Counted from the stretch's first letter, positions 49,715 to 62,905 are shown. The stretch is DNA of 64,000 nt from Ancylostoma caninum (GCA_037903475.1 JBAJFG010000106.1:186001-250000); one strand, 5' to 3'. Program-made: numbers and translations. Notes: generated by a model from the letters alone, not told the origin.

Positions 49715-49981
49715 CAGTGGACGTCAATGACGGAGGCCCATTTGCGGCCTCGAGAAAGGCGCCGCAACCCCGCCGCGCGCACCGGGATCGGTGTCGTCTG
49801 CCGGCCAGAATGGTATTTCTAGGAGCTTTTCTTCTCGATTCGGTCGAAAATTATTAAAACGGGTAGAAAAGCTGCTAGAAATAGCATAAAGCAGCAGAAG
49901 ACATCGTTTATGGCGCGCGCAGTGTGACTGCTCGGCATCGTTCTTGAGGCCGCAGATGGCCAACCGCAATGGCGTCCACTG
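49715..49981. mobile_element. 267-bp MITE flanked by TA
   Basis: Ends begin CAGTGGACGTCAATG on the left and CAGTGGACGCCATTG on the right (reverse complement), with pairing through GGCCT..GCGGCCTC. TA lies immediately outside both ends (49713-49714 and 49982-49983), as for Tc1/mariner-type insertions. No coding capacity. Confidence 0.75.
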
Positions 49982-49983
49982 TA

Positions 49984-51838
49984 GTATTGCAATTTCTAGA
50001 AATCCGTAAGTGAATGAGAGATAGCCCGGTTTTTCTGTGCTTAGCCACTAACTACGTATATGTAGTCCTTGTCGAAAAGAGACGGATTGCGCCCGCGGTT
50101 TCATAGCGCTGTGACTCCAAAATCGCGGCGGTGCCTACTCGACCCTCTCACCTGGAGTATGCTGCCTGCGCATCCATCGTTCAGTTCTCACTGCGTTCCA
50201 CGGGGTGCGTCTTTTGTCTCTTTTCGCGAAGGATACATTATTACATTACAGGATATTGGGACTCTGTATACGTGCGATACACTCGTAACGAAACTCACCA
50301 GAAGGCGTGAAATTCAACTCCTTATCTGTGATAAAATTATGCGCGCAAAACATGAATCCGTAGCGACGTATCGGTCGCCAATAACCTGAATAGAAATGAA
50401 AGATCCCAGTTTGTGTCGAAGATTCAGATTGCGCATGTCATGACGATTCAAACATGAATAATTTCTGCATTATCGAGCTATTGCACTGCAGAAGCTGAAA
50501 TTGAAATAGTCGGATTTCTATTCAGTGGGATAAAGCCTTCAACGAAACTAGCGACACGAACAGTTCGCCCGTACCAAAAAAAATTGAGCATCTTCAATTT
50601 TAGGAAAGTAATGAGGGAGCGCTTTACTACGGATTAATGCCTAGCGCTCATCTTTCTCGGAAGGACTAGTAGCGTGGTGTACTTCTAGTATAAGGTGATT
50701 GACTGCAGGAACTCATAATTCAGAGAAAAATAGGAACACAAATGAATCTTCAGTTGCAAGGGTAATTGGAAAACGGTTGAAGTGGAGAACTAAGGGGGAT
50801 CCTTGAATTTTTGAACAGTTCATACATGCATAGTTTACGATTAATGACCTTTTAGGGCACAATTTGGACAGAGTTTCCTCCTTGAATCCATTTGAGGGTG
50901 TGCCAGAAAAATTAAATGAAGTAGGACATACGCAATTTCCTCTTTCGAAGTATTATAATAAAGGGGAGCTCTTTTATGGGCCTTAACAATGAAGAGATCC
51001 CTTGTCGTATCTGAATAGTAACATGGAAGAGAGGTTGACTATTTAAGTCCTAAGCATCTCTTCCTTTACAGCTTCACTATTCAGCATAATCATCTGCTTT
51101 ACTGTAAGTGTCCATATGGATTTGGCAGCACCTCCCTCGCCTTTAAATTTATGTCTATTGACGTCATTTCTCTCCCTATAGCATTCGCACACCATTGCAG
51201 TCACCACAGTGATTTGACTAGCTAATTGCATGCTTTAACAAAACACGGAACAAACTTGCATGTGACATGACATTTGATTTCCGAGAAAATCTATTTTTTT
51301 TCTGAGAACCAAGTTATTGCCCTGTTCTATCCTTGCAATGAGTTCAGATCTCATTTCCTGTTATATTTAGATAGTGCGACCATCAAATTCGTGGAATGTC
51401 AACAGCAAAGTTAAAATCTGCCTCTGCCATATCTACATCCTTTCCACAGCATGTCTCATTTAGCATGCAATCGGAACGTTGCAGAAATTGATGAAAAATT
51501 TCAATAATCAGCATATTTTCCGTTAATTCTTCGCATCGCCATTGCTGAAACCACAACAAAACTCCAAATATTCCAATTTGCGGGACATTTCGATGGATTT
51601 CGGTGAGTAATGCGAATTCTCGCTATCACTCATAAAATGCCATCATCGCGTCATTCACCACTAACTTCTCGTGTATTGCGCCGATCGACATTTTTCTGGC
51701 TCGATGGTCCTCCCGGAATTGTGACAATAAGCTCTCTGTCCCCTTTGTCAGTTATACGACGGTGCTTATTCCCCACTGCTAACAGCTGCAAAGTCATAGA
51801 CAGAAAAACGGTGGAAATGTAGTTGAAATTATTATTTA
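49984..51838. other. Intergenic stretch, no supported gene
   Basis: Near 50065 a short segment (GTCGAAAAGAGACGGATTGC) resembles one at 60730 (GTCAAAAAGACGAATTGCGC), so both may be remnants of one repeat. No exons supported. Confidence 0.35.
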
Positions 51839-52620
51839 CTAGCTCCCCTACGGGACGCTAGAAAGCGGGGTGGGGCAGCCACTTGAGCTATATCATAAAC
51901 CTTCAAACTATCTAAGTCTTCAGGGAATTGAGAATAGGCAAAACTAAGCATTAACTGCTTCATTAAATACGAAATTCGTCTTATGAGTCGAGTATATTCT
52001 ACCAATCTGCCTGCAATGCGTATCTACGTTTTCTCGCAGTTGGGCCCAGACGCACCCTTCTCAATCCCCGAACTCATATCCTGGCGTTTTTCCCACCATT
52101 GCGTGCCGGTATACCCCTGCTCTACAGGAATGCCCGCATCTGAGTGTTATCCTCAATATTGAGCTCCACAGCACCCCTATTCCTTCGGCAAATCAGTGTC
52201 CTGGGCTCTTCCACGCTATACTGAGCCCCAGCGCACCCTTCCTTCATAGAAGTCCCATATGCAGGGGTTAACACAACACTGGGCTACGACGGACAAAACA
52301 GTGGTGGTATTGTAGTGTCTTCCCCACTGCTGAGCTCCAGCACACCCTCCCCCATCCGTTGACCTATGTCCTGGCGTTCTTCTCATTTACTGGACCACAG
52401 GAGACCCCTTCTTTATCAGCGGACAATTATCATGGCCTTTTTCACAGTAGTAAGCGCCAGAATACTTGTCTTCCATCGATGGACTGGTACACCAGCATTT
52501 TCCGTGGTACTGCCGCACCCTCCTCCATTGGGCACAAATATATGTATTGACATTTCAACATATCGGGCACCGGCACACCTGTCCTTAATCGGCACACCTC
52601 TCAAAAGAATGAAGGGATTA
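51839..52620 (-). mobile_element. Helitron-like minisatellite element, third copy
   Basis: On minus it ends with a CTAGCGTCCCGTAGGGGAGC hairpin and CTAG (51839-51842) before T, preceded by CTGCCCCACCCCGCTTTCTA, which is shared with the two copies at the inverted repeat. From about 52060 it continues into degenerate ~59-bp units (TCATATCCTGGCGTTTTTCC and similar). It is more diverged than the other copies. The 5' end is not located. Confidence 0.6.
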
Positions 52621-53699
52621 CATGGCTGCAGCATTGAGAATGAACATGGAGGGGACGCGTGCTTGGTGTGTTCGAGGTGGGGAGGGGGGGGGGGCTGACT
52701 TGGCATCACCGCTGCTCTGCGGCCTCGATACCATGGAACCTCTCATTTTCCATATCGCTGGAATGAAAACGTATTTGTACGTTACGGATCCCCGTGCTGG
52801 AAAGGAGGGTAGTGGTAATCCTGCTCCGTAGCCTGAGAACCTCGTAACATTGTCTCACCTGTAAGCTGCGGGATACACCAGCAGAGGACGCAGATCCCAC
52901 CGCGAGATCCTGGATGCTCCCGATCTCCATTGCGTCTCTGCACTTACGATGAAACTTCAGCCGAATGCCTCGTTAGCTTCGCATCGTCGCGAGCACTGTC
53001 TATAACTGAGCCTCATGATGAATGCATGAAAGCGTGATCACGTGCTGACCAACTCGTCTGCGCTCTAGAAAATTTTGTTGCGTTACTAGAACTAATATTG
53101 GAGGATTCTTCATTTGCAGGTTCTTGCCCTGCACGACACTTCCATTAAATGAAAGTTGCTAATTATAGGCATCAATTTTTTATTGAGATACGTTACGTAT
53201 TTGACTTCAGTTCCGAATTGCATTTTCAAGTATTACTAGAATACGAAATGTGTATTTCCTAATAATGGGACTGATAGGGTGGGGGAAGCGACACCCGATA
53301 GACACTTTGGGGCTTCATCTTACTACAGTCCTGATGTCAAATCACTAGCCCCATTGGGATAGAACGCTTGCCTGGTCCGGGAGAGAATCTGCATTGACCA
53401 TTCACCGTGTGAATGGCTGTGAGACCTCCTACCACAGCGCCATGTTTGCTTCCATGCTCGTACTGTGGTCTAAGCCTCTACAATCTCTACTCCATGAAAG
53501 AGCATGTTCCCACTCTCATTGCGAGGAGAAAAAAAACGTTCTTTTATTGTTTCGTTTCTCTTTCGAATGGGAAAGTCTTGGTTCACTAAGGCTAAGATTG
53601 TTCACCTTCATTGTGGAACATGAGAGATCAAGTAGACGTGCTGGTTATAGTGTGCTGAAGCGCAGCATTTATCTAACAGTGATTCGGATCCTGAACAAC
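52621..53699. other. Intergenic stretch, no supported gene
   Basis: May include the 5' part of the preceding repeat. A G-run at 52680-52695 creates frames that look longer than they are. No gene is supported. Confidence 0.35.
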
Positions 53700-53701
53700 T
53701 A

Positions 53702-54512
53702 TTGGGTTGGTCCGAAAGTTTCGCACCAAGATATTTTTAGGACCTAGAATTCCATAGGCTATGAATTAAAGTGCCACTACATGTGAACTGTAGGATACAT
53801 CTGGCTGCGGCTGTACAATAATGTCAGACATCTCCAAGCTCTGGGCTACAGAAAACCGATGTCGGTTTGAGTTCACAATGAATTGAGTGCCTTGCAAGAG
53901 TGAGCGTGTGTCATTCTTTGCTGCTGCGTATACACAGGAGGAACTTCCTCCGCCAGCTCATTACTGCACGAGAGAAGATCCTTCTGTGTTTTTGGTGGGA
54001 TTCCGAAGGAAAGCTGTATAGAGAACTGCTGCAACCTGGGCAGAACGTGACCGCCTAAGTCTACTCTTCTCGACTACAGAAATTGGAAGACGCAACTCGC
54101 CTGGAGCGGGGAAAAATTCACCTTGTTCCTCCACTTCATGACAACGCTTGACTTCATGTGGCAAAGCATACTCGCCAAAAAGGTGCCGAACCAGGTTGAG
54201 AAGTTCTACCACACCCTGCTCATTCTCTTGACCTATCTCCGTCTGACTACCACTTAATCGGACCCCTGAAGCTGTATCTACGAGAAAAGAAATTCGATGA
54301 TTGAACCAAACTGAAAAGTGAGATTTCAAGCTTTCTTTTGACTCGCAGCTGCCAGAGTTCTTGCCTTCTGGAATTGATGCTCTAGTGAAGCATTGGACAT
54401 ACCTCGTGGATCATGATGGTGATTATTTTGTTGATTGATATCTATTCACAATTAACTTAACAATCTTCGAAAAAAGTATGAAATTAGGTGCAAGACTTCC
54501 GGGCCAACCTAA
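53702..54512 (+). mobile_element. Internally deleted mariner element, 811 bp
   Basis: The left end TTGGGTTGGTCCGAAAGTTT and the right end (reverse complement) TTAGGTTGGCCCGGAAGTCT continue to GCACC and form imperfect 26-bp terminal inverted repeats. TA flanks both ends (53700-53701, 54513-54514). A full mariner is about 1.3 kb, so roughly the first half of the transposase gene is missing or unrecognisable. Confidence 0.9.
53984..54438 (+). pseudogene. Mariner transposase C-terminal remnant
   Basis: Reads LCFWWDSEGKLYRELLQPGQ, then GKIHLVPPLHDNA, EVLPHPAHSLDLSPSDYHLI and KHWTYLVDHDGDYFVD before TGA at 54436. HDNA and the Asp of SLDLSPSD are the second and third acids of the DD34D catalytic triad of mariner transposases. 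The first Asp region is absent. There are at least four in-frame stops, several of them TGA where the family has Arg or Trp (typical C-to-T or G-to-A decay), and one frameshift near 54340. Not functional. Confidence 0.88.
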
Positions 54513-54514
54513 TA

Positions 54515-55254
54515 CCAAGGTCGCATTTCTGGATGACCACTGGTGTTCTTTTTTTTTTGCAAGGTTGTGAACCATCGCACCCCAAATGACATGCTCGGCC
54601 GAACTCTACGGTTTATTGGTGGCCGGAACTAAGACAAGCCGTCCTTCACTGTACAACACTACATTTCCCTCCCTCACATATAGGATGGATCAATAAAGCG
54701 AAAAAAACTGAGGATTCAAGTTTGTTGACAGGAGAAAACACCTCGAATACATCTCACAATTAGTTACTGGCCGATTACGATTCTTCCCAAGGGCAGCTAG
54801 GGAGGTATAAGTTATCAGAAATCAACAACATTCAATAATTATGCCCAAACACACAACAAAACATGATTGGAGAAACAAATGTGGGGATGTTTACTACACA
54901 CAGCTAATAAATCTCTTCGGGTTAGTTACTCAGAGTTGCCTTAGTGGCCTATTGTTTACCGATACTCCTTTATCTATATCCACAACGGGTGCGACCTCTG
55001 GCACGCACATTGTTAGAGTATAAACATGTTCGGTATGAAGACTCTGCAAGTGGGTGCCAAGCTTCTTCCGTAGAAATACATTAGTTTTCGAGATGAAAGC
55101 GCATTGACTCAGCAAGTACGGGCAGAGTTCTAATTCAATGCTTCAAGAAGAAATGAAAAGGAAAAGAAGAATAAAATGAATTTGTGAAACTCGTCTCGAG
55201 GTTAGCGGGCACACGGTCATTGGTGTACTGGGATGATTTACAATTCTATTCCTG
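54515..55254. other. Intergenic stretch, no supported gene
   Basis: Only short frames. Confidence 0.4.
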
Positions 55255-55258
55255 TACA

Positions 55259-55462
55259 CTATTCATTCATTCATTCATTCATTCATTCATTCATTCATTC
55301 ATTCATTCATTCATTCATTCATTCATTCATTCATTCATTCATTCATTCGTTCATTCACTCATTCATTCATTCATTCATTCATTCATTCATTCATTCATTC
55401 ATTCATTCATTCGTTCATTCACTCATTCATTCACTCATTCATTCACTCATTCATTCATTCAC
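55259..55462. repeat. (ATTC)n microsatellite, ~200 bp
   Basis: About 50 ATTC repeats with occasional GTTC and ACTC variants. The two ~100-codon + frames through it (His-Ser-Phe-Ile repeats) are by-products. Confidence 0.97.
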
Positions 55463-55935
55463 TTTTGCATCCATTGACTCGTCCATTCAGGTTTGCATCG
55501 CCTTGTCAACATGTCAGCGCTTGTGCGCACACATGTAGGTTCCGTAATCTTCCCATCACTCGTAGCTGATGGCATGTTCAAAACACTGCTCTTTGTTTGG
55601 TGGGGCATCGCGGCGACTTCGCAAAAGCCGTGCGATCAGCCGGTTTTCGCCTCTCGCAACGTAGAGAATTGGTTGTGAGACTGTTAGTGAGTACCAAACT
55701 CCTTGATCATTACCCTAATTCTCTTGAGATCTATTGAGGTTGTCGTTTGTTCGATTTCAAAAGGAAACTGTTACCGTGATTCGATCTCCCCCTTTCTGTT
55801 GAAAGCGCATGCCTCCTTATTTCTTAACAGAGGAGGACTACGCAGATTATCAGCAGTGTGTCAGTTACAAAAGCACGCAAACTATTGCAACAGCAGTGCT
55901 GTATCCAATTTTAGAAGTTCCGAAAAGGAAACATT
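55463..55935. other. Intergenic stretch, no supported gene
   Basis: Nothing recognisable. Confidence 0.35.
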
Positions 55936-56006
55936 AAGAACAAAAAAAAAACAAACAAAAAAGAACAAAAAAAAAACAAAAAAAGAAGACAAACAAACAA
56001 AAAAAT
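55936..56006. repeat. A-rich low-complexity tract
   Basis: About 70 bases of A-runs broken by single C or G. It could be a decayed poly(A) tail of a retrotransposed copy, but no matching element body is recognised upstream. Confidence 0.7.
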
Positions 56007-57725
56007 TCGCCAGAAACCGATGCGTTGTCGCGCTCTTCTCTTCACTGAAGAGCGAAAGGTTTGAGTATTATGCGGGGTAAGAAAAGGTTTCACGGGAGGC
56101 TTGCGCTTTAGAGCAGCTGATCTCTCAACAAGTCGTCGGAAAATACAGGTCACTGTGACTGTTTTACGTACAAAATCCAAAGATCCTTCAAAGCCACTTT
56201 CAACGGTTGCGTATTTGGGTAAATGCAGGGGGGTTCTTTCCAGTGGCTTTCGTGTTTTCCTAATAAAGTGGGTGTTAAGGAAGAGGGAAAGCGAAAGCTA
56301 TGGTTATTCCATCCTTGGTTTGAGGTTTCCTGTAAGATTTGCGCAAAAATGTTTTTAGTTGCCACACAAGTTTCTAGCTCGCGTTTGAAATAAAAAATAG
56401 TTTATGTCTAACGCACTTTAAGTATGATCCGGCTTAGCAAAGTAAATAAAAAAAATCCGGCCACTGCCTCGAAACAGGCCAGCTAACTTTGTACAGTAAC
56501 TTATGCCCTCTGTACACTCATACATCAAGCGATCATGATTCTACTTCCATTGTATACTACTCATAATTACCTGGTACGTACATATTTAGTGTGGATGAAC
56601 ATACATGTGAATCAAATTGCACCCAAACATCAGGTTTTCCAAGAGAATTCGGGCCATGACTTAATCACAGCTATGTACTGGTAGCATTACCAAGTATAAT
56701 ATTTGCGATAGCAAGTAATGCATTGCATCTAGTTTTTTTTTTCACCCACGTGCTGGATTTTCTATCAAGGGGGCGATCATCTTCCATGGTGAAAAACCTT
56801 TCCTCTAACTTACTTGGTTCTTACTAAAGCTTGCTACCTTAGAAAGGTTCTTACTAAAGCTTAGTGCTTCTTAGAAATGTTCTAGGAGAATAAGCACGTC
56901 ATAACATGTGCGAGCCCGTACAAGCGTAAAAATCCTCTTACACTTAGTTGTACAAACTTACTGGTATTTTTCTCGAGTGCTTGGGGCTGTTCAAACAATA
57001 AGGATTAAATCTGCACAACCAATGCAGCAGGGTCAGCACATGTTGGTTCCGACGAATAGTTCTCGGTTGCTGCTGGAGAAAGTACGGATCACACTGCTTT
57101 ACTTTCTGACTACCGCTTTTCAAAACTGATCTAGGTAAATATACAGGTATTTTTACCTAGTCATAAATGTAAAGAAAATTCTAGTATCTACTCATAGAAT
57201 ACGAATCAGGACGGTGTCTCACGAGAATTTTCAGATTTTGCCGCTGATGATATAAAAAATGTCCCACTCCTTGCTAATGACAAGCCTGAGAGACCGGTAA
57301 TGACCAATATTGCCTGAATGCTTCTCCTTTAACACTTACTCTTCATTCTCTGTTGTTTTAGTTTCTCGGCACTTAGGACCTTCACAATTTGTTGTTGCCT
57401 TCATTATTAACATTGGAGTACCCATTCGTCTGCCACATTTTTCGTATGAAAATCTGGAAGGGGTCACATCAGGATCTCAAAACCATGGCGACTTGCGACT
57501 GTTTGGGCGCTTACGTGCCAACACTGCAGGCTTTCCGGTTTCCGCAGAGGCTCAGCCCAACACGTCTGCGCCACGGTGCTTTTGTGCGTGTATTTTCTAT
57601 GCACACTGAGGAAAGAACGTGTTTTTTTCCGGGATGACCAGCTCTCTTTCCCTCCTCCATCTTCCTCTCTCCCCTATTCTTTTTTTTTTGCAAAAAAAAC
57701 GGCATCATTTTCTCATCTTCATCTT
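56007..57725. other. Intergenic stretch, no supported gene
   Basis: Open frames near 57310-57637 overlap on both strands and have no family mark. A 30-bp near-repeat (TTCTTACTAAAGCTT) occurs at about 56818 and 56845. Confidence 0.3.
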
Positions 57726-57729
57726 GAAT

Positions 57730-57850
57730 GTGTAGTTGTAAAAAAGTTAAAGATCAAGGCACAGAGTTCAAAGTCGGCAATATGGTCGGAGTTGCTCCAG
57801 ATGTGCAGCCGCATTTACTACCGGGTTATGGAGGAGGCGCCGCTCTACTT
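57730..57850 (+). other. Possible isolated exon (FKVGNMVGVAP)
   Basis: After a TGTGTAG acceptor-like site the + frame reads EFKVGNMVGVAPDVQPHLLP and then GYGGGAALL. The mix of short hydrophobic and Gly-rich parts looks protein-like, but no partner exon or clear donor was found and I do not recognise the family. Confidence 0.2.
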
Positions 57851-60800
57851 AACTCGTATAAATGCGAGAGAAGTCTCTTCTCACACTCCCATGCAGCCTT
57901 CCAGATTGTTTCCCAGTTTAATACACATGTATTTCCCATGATTACATCTTACCGTCCCTATGTTGGTTTCTTATGCATCCTATCTTCTTCTTATATTTCC
58001 ACATTTTCTCAATTTATTTCCGTTCTTCTTATATTTCTATGTAGATTTCTTGTTGTATTACCTCCCTTGCTTATAGCCAAATGGGATTCATATGGGCCTG
58101 GATGCAATATTTAGATTACCCAGGGTTACAATGGTGGTGCAAATAAGGGAGTTTGTGTGGCGTTAGCATGTTGACCTCGGGTTACCTCAAGGAGGCATGT
58201 GTTGTCTCTATATATCTGCGTACCTCCGCACAACTATCACGGGGTACTGAACGAATTCACTGCTTACCATTGCTCTCAAAATCTCCAATTTAATAAGATT
58301 TTCTATCACTGAGATGCTTTTCGAAAACATGTGGTTGAAATCTGCAGGGGAGAAGGCATGGGAAGGGAATGCTGGGGCCTCTTAAAAAAAATAGGATTTG
58401 GGCTAAGTGCAAACACGACGGTAAAACTTTGACATGAAAATAAGTTCGAAATGAAACAATCGGAAAAGAATGTTCAAAATGTAATAACAAAAATGAGGGA
58501 GCCTCTATGTCAGGACCATATTTTGAATTTCTCCTCTCCCTGTCTAACCGAGTCATTCAGCCTTCCGAGGCTGGTAAATTGGGACCAGAGTGATCCGGGA
58601 GGTTCTGGTGCTCCTTCCTCTCCTCCTCCTCCCGCCCCCCCCCCCTCAGGCTCTACCCTATAAGTCATTGTCGTAATGTACCCTGCCAGACGTTACACTG
58701 CTGTTCCTGTAAATGCGGTAATTTCAGCTGTTCGAGGGATCCGAACCGAACTTGCACTTGAATCTAGTGCACGACCCATGACATTGTGACGCTAGAACAT
58801 TGTGACGTCTTGCTACAACAACAGCTGTGCTTTAAATTGCCGTCATTCAAGGCATTCAGCTATAAATGCCCTAACGAGTAAAGCTTTTTCCAAAGTGCTT
58901 AGCACTTATTCATTTTCGTTCCAACTTACACACAAAGCTAATCTGCACTCTGCACAGAAAGGTTTCGAGTGTTTTTCAGCTGATTACCGCGGAAGTCTGT
59001 GTTCCCGTTATGCAGGAATATAAAGAACGCATATGCGAAAAGTTGACGAGTGCCCCTGCTTTTGTATGCTTTGTTTGTGATTTTCTATTGCAGTGGGAAG
59101 TCAAACACAGAAAACATGGGGAATTCAAACGTAAAACGTTGCACACTTTCTCAAATTTTGCTGTACGGAGCAGATCTTCTTGCACATCATCATATCGAGC
59201 AATAGCGATTGTGGGCTAACGGTAAAAGCAATTCTCCCACATAGCGACTGTGCATAAATGTTTTCAAATATTAGGTGTTAACATAAGTCCTTGCCTTTTT
59301 TCGGATGCATTGCTCTCCATCCATTTGTTAACTTTTAGCTACATAATCTTCTCCTACAAGAGCGTTGTAAAGAGCCTTCTCTAAAACGGCAGAATGCTTG
59401 AGTTTTGTGTGGAGCAATAAGCCAATGAAAACAGCGCAGCCGATAACTAACTATCCTGGCTTTCATTTAAAATTTGAAATGCTCGAAAGCTCGGAAACTA
59501 GGCAGGTTACGTACCTCTAGTAGGTATGAAAGAGACGGTTTCCTTGAAATGACTGGTGATCAGTGATTTTCCAAGCTCAAAGAAGACATATTTGGTCTCA
59601 ATGAAACCAACCATTTCGACCGATCAGATTTCTTCCATGAACAGCTGGGAATTGCCCCAGAGAGATTTTATAGTCTAGATGAACATTGTACTCCTTAAAA
59701 CTAGCAAACAACTGCGGTAATCCTGCTGAAAGGATCGAATCGTAACGATCTAGTCATCTTACACCATGATGACGTCGGACCCCACCCTTGCCAGCATCGC
59801 CAAACTGGCTGTGCAACAGTTCCATTGCTGGCTTTCTTCCGCGTTTGTATTCTAGAGAGCTTACACGTTCAAAAAGTATCTGGTGTCTTCTGATGTCTGC
59901 TGAACAAAAGGAGGAAAAGGTGTTTTTTCGTAAGTTGGCGCTTTTCTTCTTAAGCCTGAAGATGAAGTGAATCAAAATCCTGTGAAACCGCATTATGATA
60001 GGATTGTAGAGCAAAAAAGCGCTTTCAGAAGGTGTAGGGCACGTTGAGGAAAACGATCGGAAAAAATCGCAACGGAAAAAAGAATAGTTCCTGGTCCTGG
60101 CTCCATTACTGACATCTCTCAAGGTAAAAGTATCAACCTCTATGTTAAAGATGGGTCAATTTGTGTGGTATTAACACGTTTACTTAGCTTAATCTTTATA
60201 ACGCATGCGGCCCCTGATAGTTGAAGAAAGTGTTCTCGGTAAGGAGAGGACTTTTGAGCGCACTTGTGGCCACAAAGAAGAGAACGGTGATTTACTAAAA
60301 AAATAGTTTCACAAATTACAACAGTGAAGAGAGGTCTTGTTTCTACAAACCTGATTCTTCATGGCCTGATTTTGTTTACAGAAATGTAGAGACAATTATA
60401 CCGCCTTTGTACATCTCAGAATGCATTCCTTGGTTCGTGCAGGGCTAGAACTCATGAAAACATAACCACGCGAAACCAGGCTAGCAAACCAAGTTGAAGC
60501 GTTCTGCATCTTCTAGCATTACGTAGTCTATACGGAGCCAATCACGCTAACCATCGTTGTTTTGTTTGGTCAACTTTTCGTGGATCCCAGCCCAGCAAGC
60601 TATGGGGTGTTTGTAGTGGCCAATGCTGGATTTCAAACATTTCCAAGGTTGAGTCCAAGTTTGCTACGGGATCTGAAAATTAGCTTCGCAAAACTTTATC
60701 GGTCTCGTTGAGGTAATGCACAGCCCTTGTCAAAAAGACGAATTGCGCGTGCGGTTTAGTATCGTCGCGCCGGCACAATCGTAGCGGGACCTGGAATCCG

Positions 60801-62679
60801 TCTTTTTTAGGATTATGACAGTGTTCTATTGATTATCTGCCAAAATCAAATGGATGAATATCCATTTTAAGCACACATAAGCTCTTCATCAGCGGTAGTT
60901 CCTCTCCTAATGAAAGTCAACTTGGAATCCCAGGAGCTCATCAGAATACTATGAATGTTTTTCATCTTATCCTTAGGAAAAGGCCAGCAACTTTGCTGGC
61001 AGATATAGTGGCAAAAAAATGAAAACCGCCAAAGAGTTCCCCTCACTTCTCCAAACTTCTCCAGAGGACGCATGGCAAGCTGTGTTTAGCTTTGTGGAAC
61101 TGGGGTCTTAACGAAAAACCAGCCGACATCTGGCGATTTTTCTTCGCTGCGGAATTGTTCCGTGATAAAAACGCTTGCGACACTGCTTAAGAAAAACAAA
61201 CAAAGACAGAGTTTCTAGTTCTGCGACCATTAAGCTTCAAAACTCCAGCGTGTTTGTGTGCACAGCCACGGAAGTATAAACATACTAATTGTACTCTCAG
61301 ATTTTCCTCCGATGATGATTTGTTGGAAGGGCTAGCAGTTGCTCCCCCCCCCTCCTCCTTGTTTCTTTCCCATAATTTTTAGGGACATCCCAAGAAGAGA
61401 CTGAAGAGGAAGCAAAGGACAACTTCCTACGTTCCATGTCCAACTTTCTGTTTTGACTTTTTTCAGAAATTTTTTCGGAGAGATAGTAAATTGGACCTAT
61501 GCACATCAGCCTATTGACGGGTAAAGGCCTCGCGATAATTCTGATTTCATTACCCAATCAGGCCATTGATAACTACGTATTTGAGGTGATCAGAAATTAC
61601 CTAATATGACCGGTTCTTCAGCATCTTTCTCACGTAAACAAAAGTTCCCTTCGATAATCTTTCTAGGGCGGCGTTTACGCGTGCTTGTGAGCCAATATTT
61701 ACATTCATGTAGAAGCCAAATGTGAGACTCCACACGTTTTTCACGCCAGAAAGTGTTGTTGGGAATCCAGACAGCTCGAGTGCTCTAAGAGTTTGGGGCT
61801 GCTGCTTTAGTCGGGTTCGTGCTCGTGCTGTGGTCCAGCTATTCGAACCATTCTCCTTCCGTCCTCTCTCTGCTCATAAGTGTTCCTAATAGGGCAGAGA
61901 TTTTCTACAAGATCTTCCGTACCAAATATGTTAGAGAATACCGTGCTTTATAAGTTTAATTTGCAATCTTTGTGTTGAGTTCCAACAGTTCAGTCGAAGT
62001 ATTTTTGGTAGCCCACTTGCTTTGAGTCTGAAGAAATGCGGTTTTAATGAAGCTATGCCTCGGAAGTCTGTGCGAAATGAACTATGCAGTTGAAGTTACT
62101 ATGGCGAACCAGCACAATCACCGGTACTCTCACGTGGGCCAGGTCCAGGATGTAAAGCACGCGTGGAAAGAAGCACGTACAAAGGCTGATTATCAAACTT
62201 CTGACTATGCATCCTTCATAAGCATCAATTTGACCACCATTCCATAAGAGATCTAGTACAAACTAGCGAAGTTTTGTGAATGCCACACCTCGTCTCTCTC
62301 CACTTCGCACCAGTTTTCATTTTATCTGCTCATTTTATGCTTCCTTGCGTCAAAAACAATGCTCCGAAATCGTTTTAGATTTGATGTTGAGCTCGACGCC
62401 CTGAAAGAGGAAATGATGAAAGTTCCGGAGAGTGCTCGCTCGATAACCTGATAGATACAGTCTGTTCAGTTGGACAGTGTACTCCAAATGATGGCTCAAT
62501 CGAATGCTTGGGACGCGTTGCTGCCCTAAACGGATGTTTTGTCTTTCTTCTCGCACCTTTAATTGAATGTCCTCAGGTGATAATTAGCAGAGGGAGGGAG
62601 AGGTGCGAAAGTCCAATCGGATCAACCGCCTGTCCGCCGCCCTAAACAGTCTAAAGAAGTTCCCGGGGACATACAGAGA
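57851..62679. other. Long stretch without a supported gene
   Basis: About 4.8 kb of ordinary-looking AT-rich DNA. Frames of 60-120 codons occur on both strands without splice-linked partners. One part near 59754-59850 reads LVILHHDDVGPHP on +, vaguely like a transposase HDNARPH block, but is not supported by its surroundings. No tandem repeat or inverted-repeat element seen. Confidence 0.35.
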
Positions 62680-62905
62680 GCGTCAATAGCGGTGCGCCTT
62701 CCGCGGACACGGGAACTACGTGACGCGGCGGTGCCGCTCGCGCTGGAATTGGTACTGTAGTGGCGAATCATGGGTTTGTGGATAGTTTTTCATTATATTT
62801 CATGTTAACTATCAAGAAAACCCTATGGTTTGTTGACGTGGCGAAGATTTCAGCTGCGTTCTTCTCGGGGCCGCGAAAAACGCAACCCTATCGACACCTA
62901 CGATA
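62680..62905. mobile_element. Second copy of the 2.48-kb MITE family, inverted
   Basis: In reverse complement it shares with 2479-2679 the GTTGCGTTTTTCGCGG end, TTTTCTTGATAGTTAACAT, GATTCGCCACTACAG and the CCAGCGCGAGCG block. Its terminal repeats are more decayed than in copy 1 and it is slightly longer. Confidence 0.6.

Noticed and set aside
55184..55538. Two ~100-codon His-Ser-Phe-Ile frames
   Set aside because: They are the translation of the (ATTC)n microsatellite.
59754..59850. LVILHHDDVGPHP block resembling a mariner HDNARPH motif
   Set aside because: Neighbouring catalytic blocks (the SPDLAPSD region) and terminal repeats are absent.
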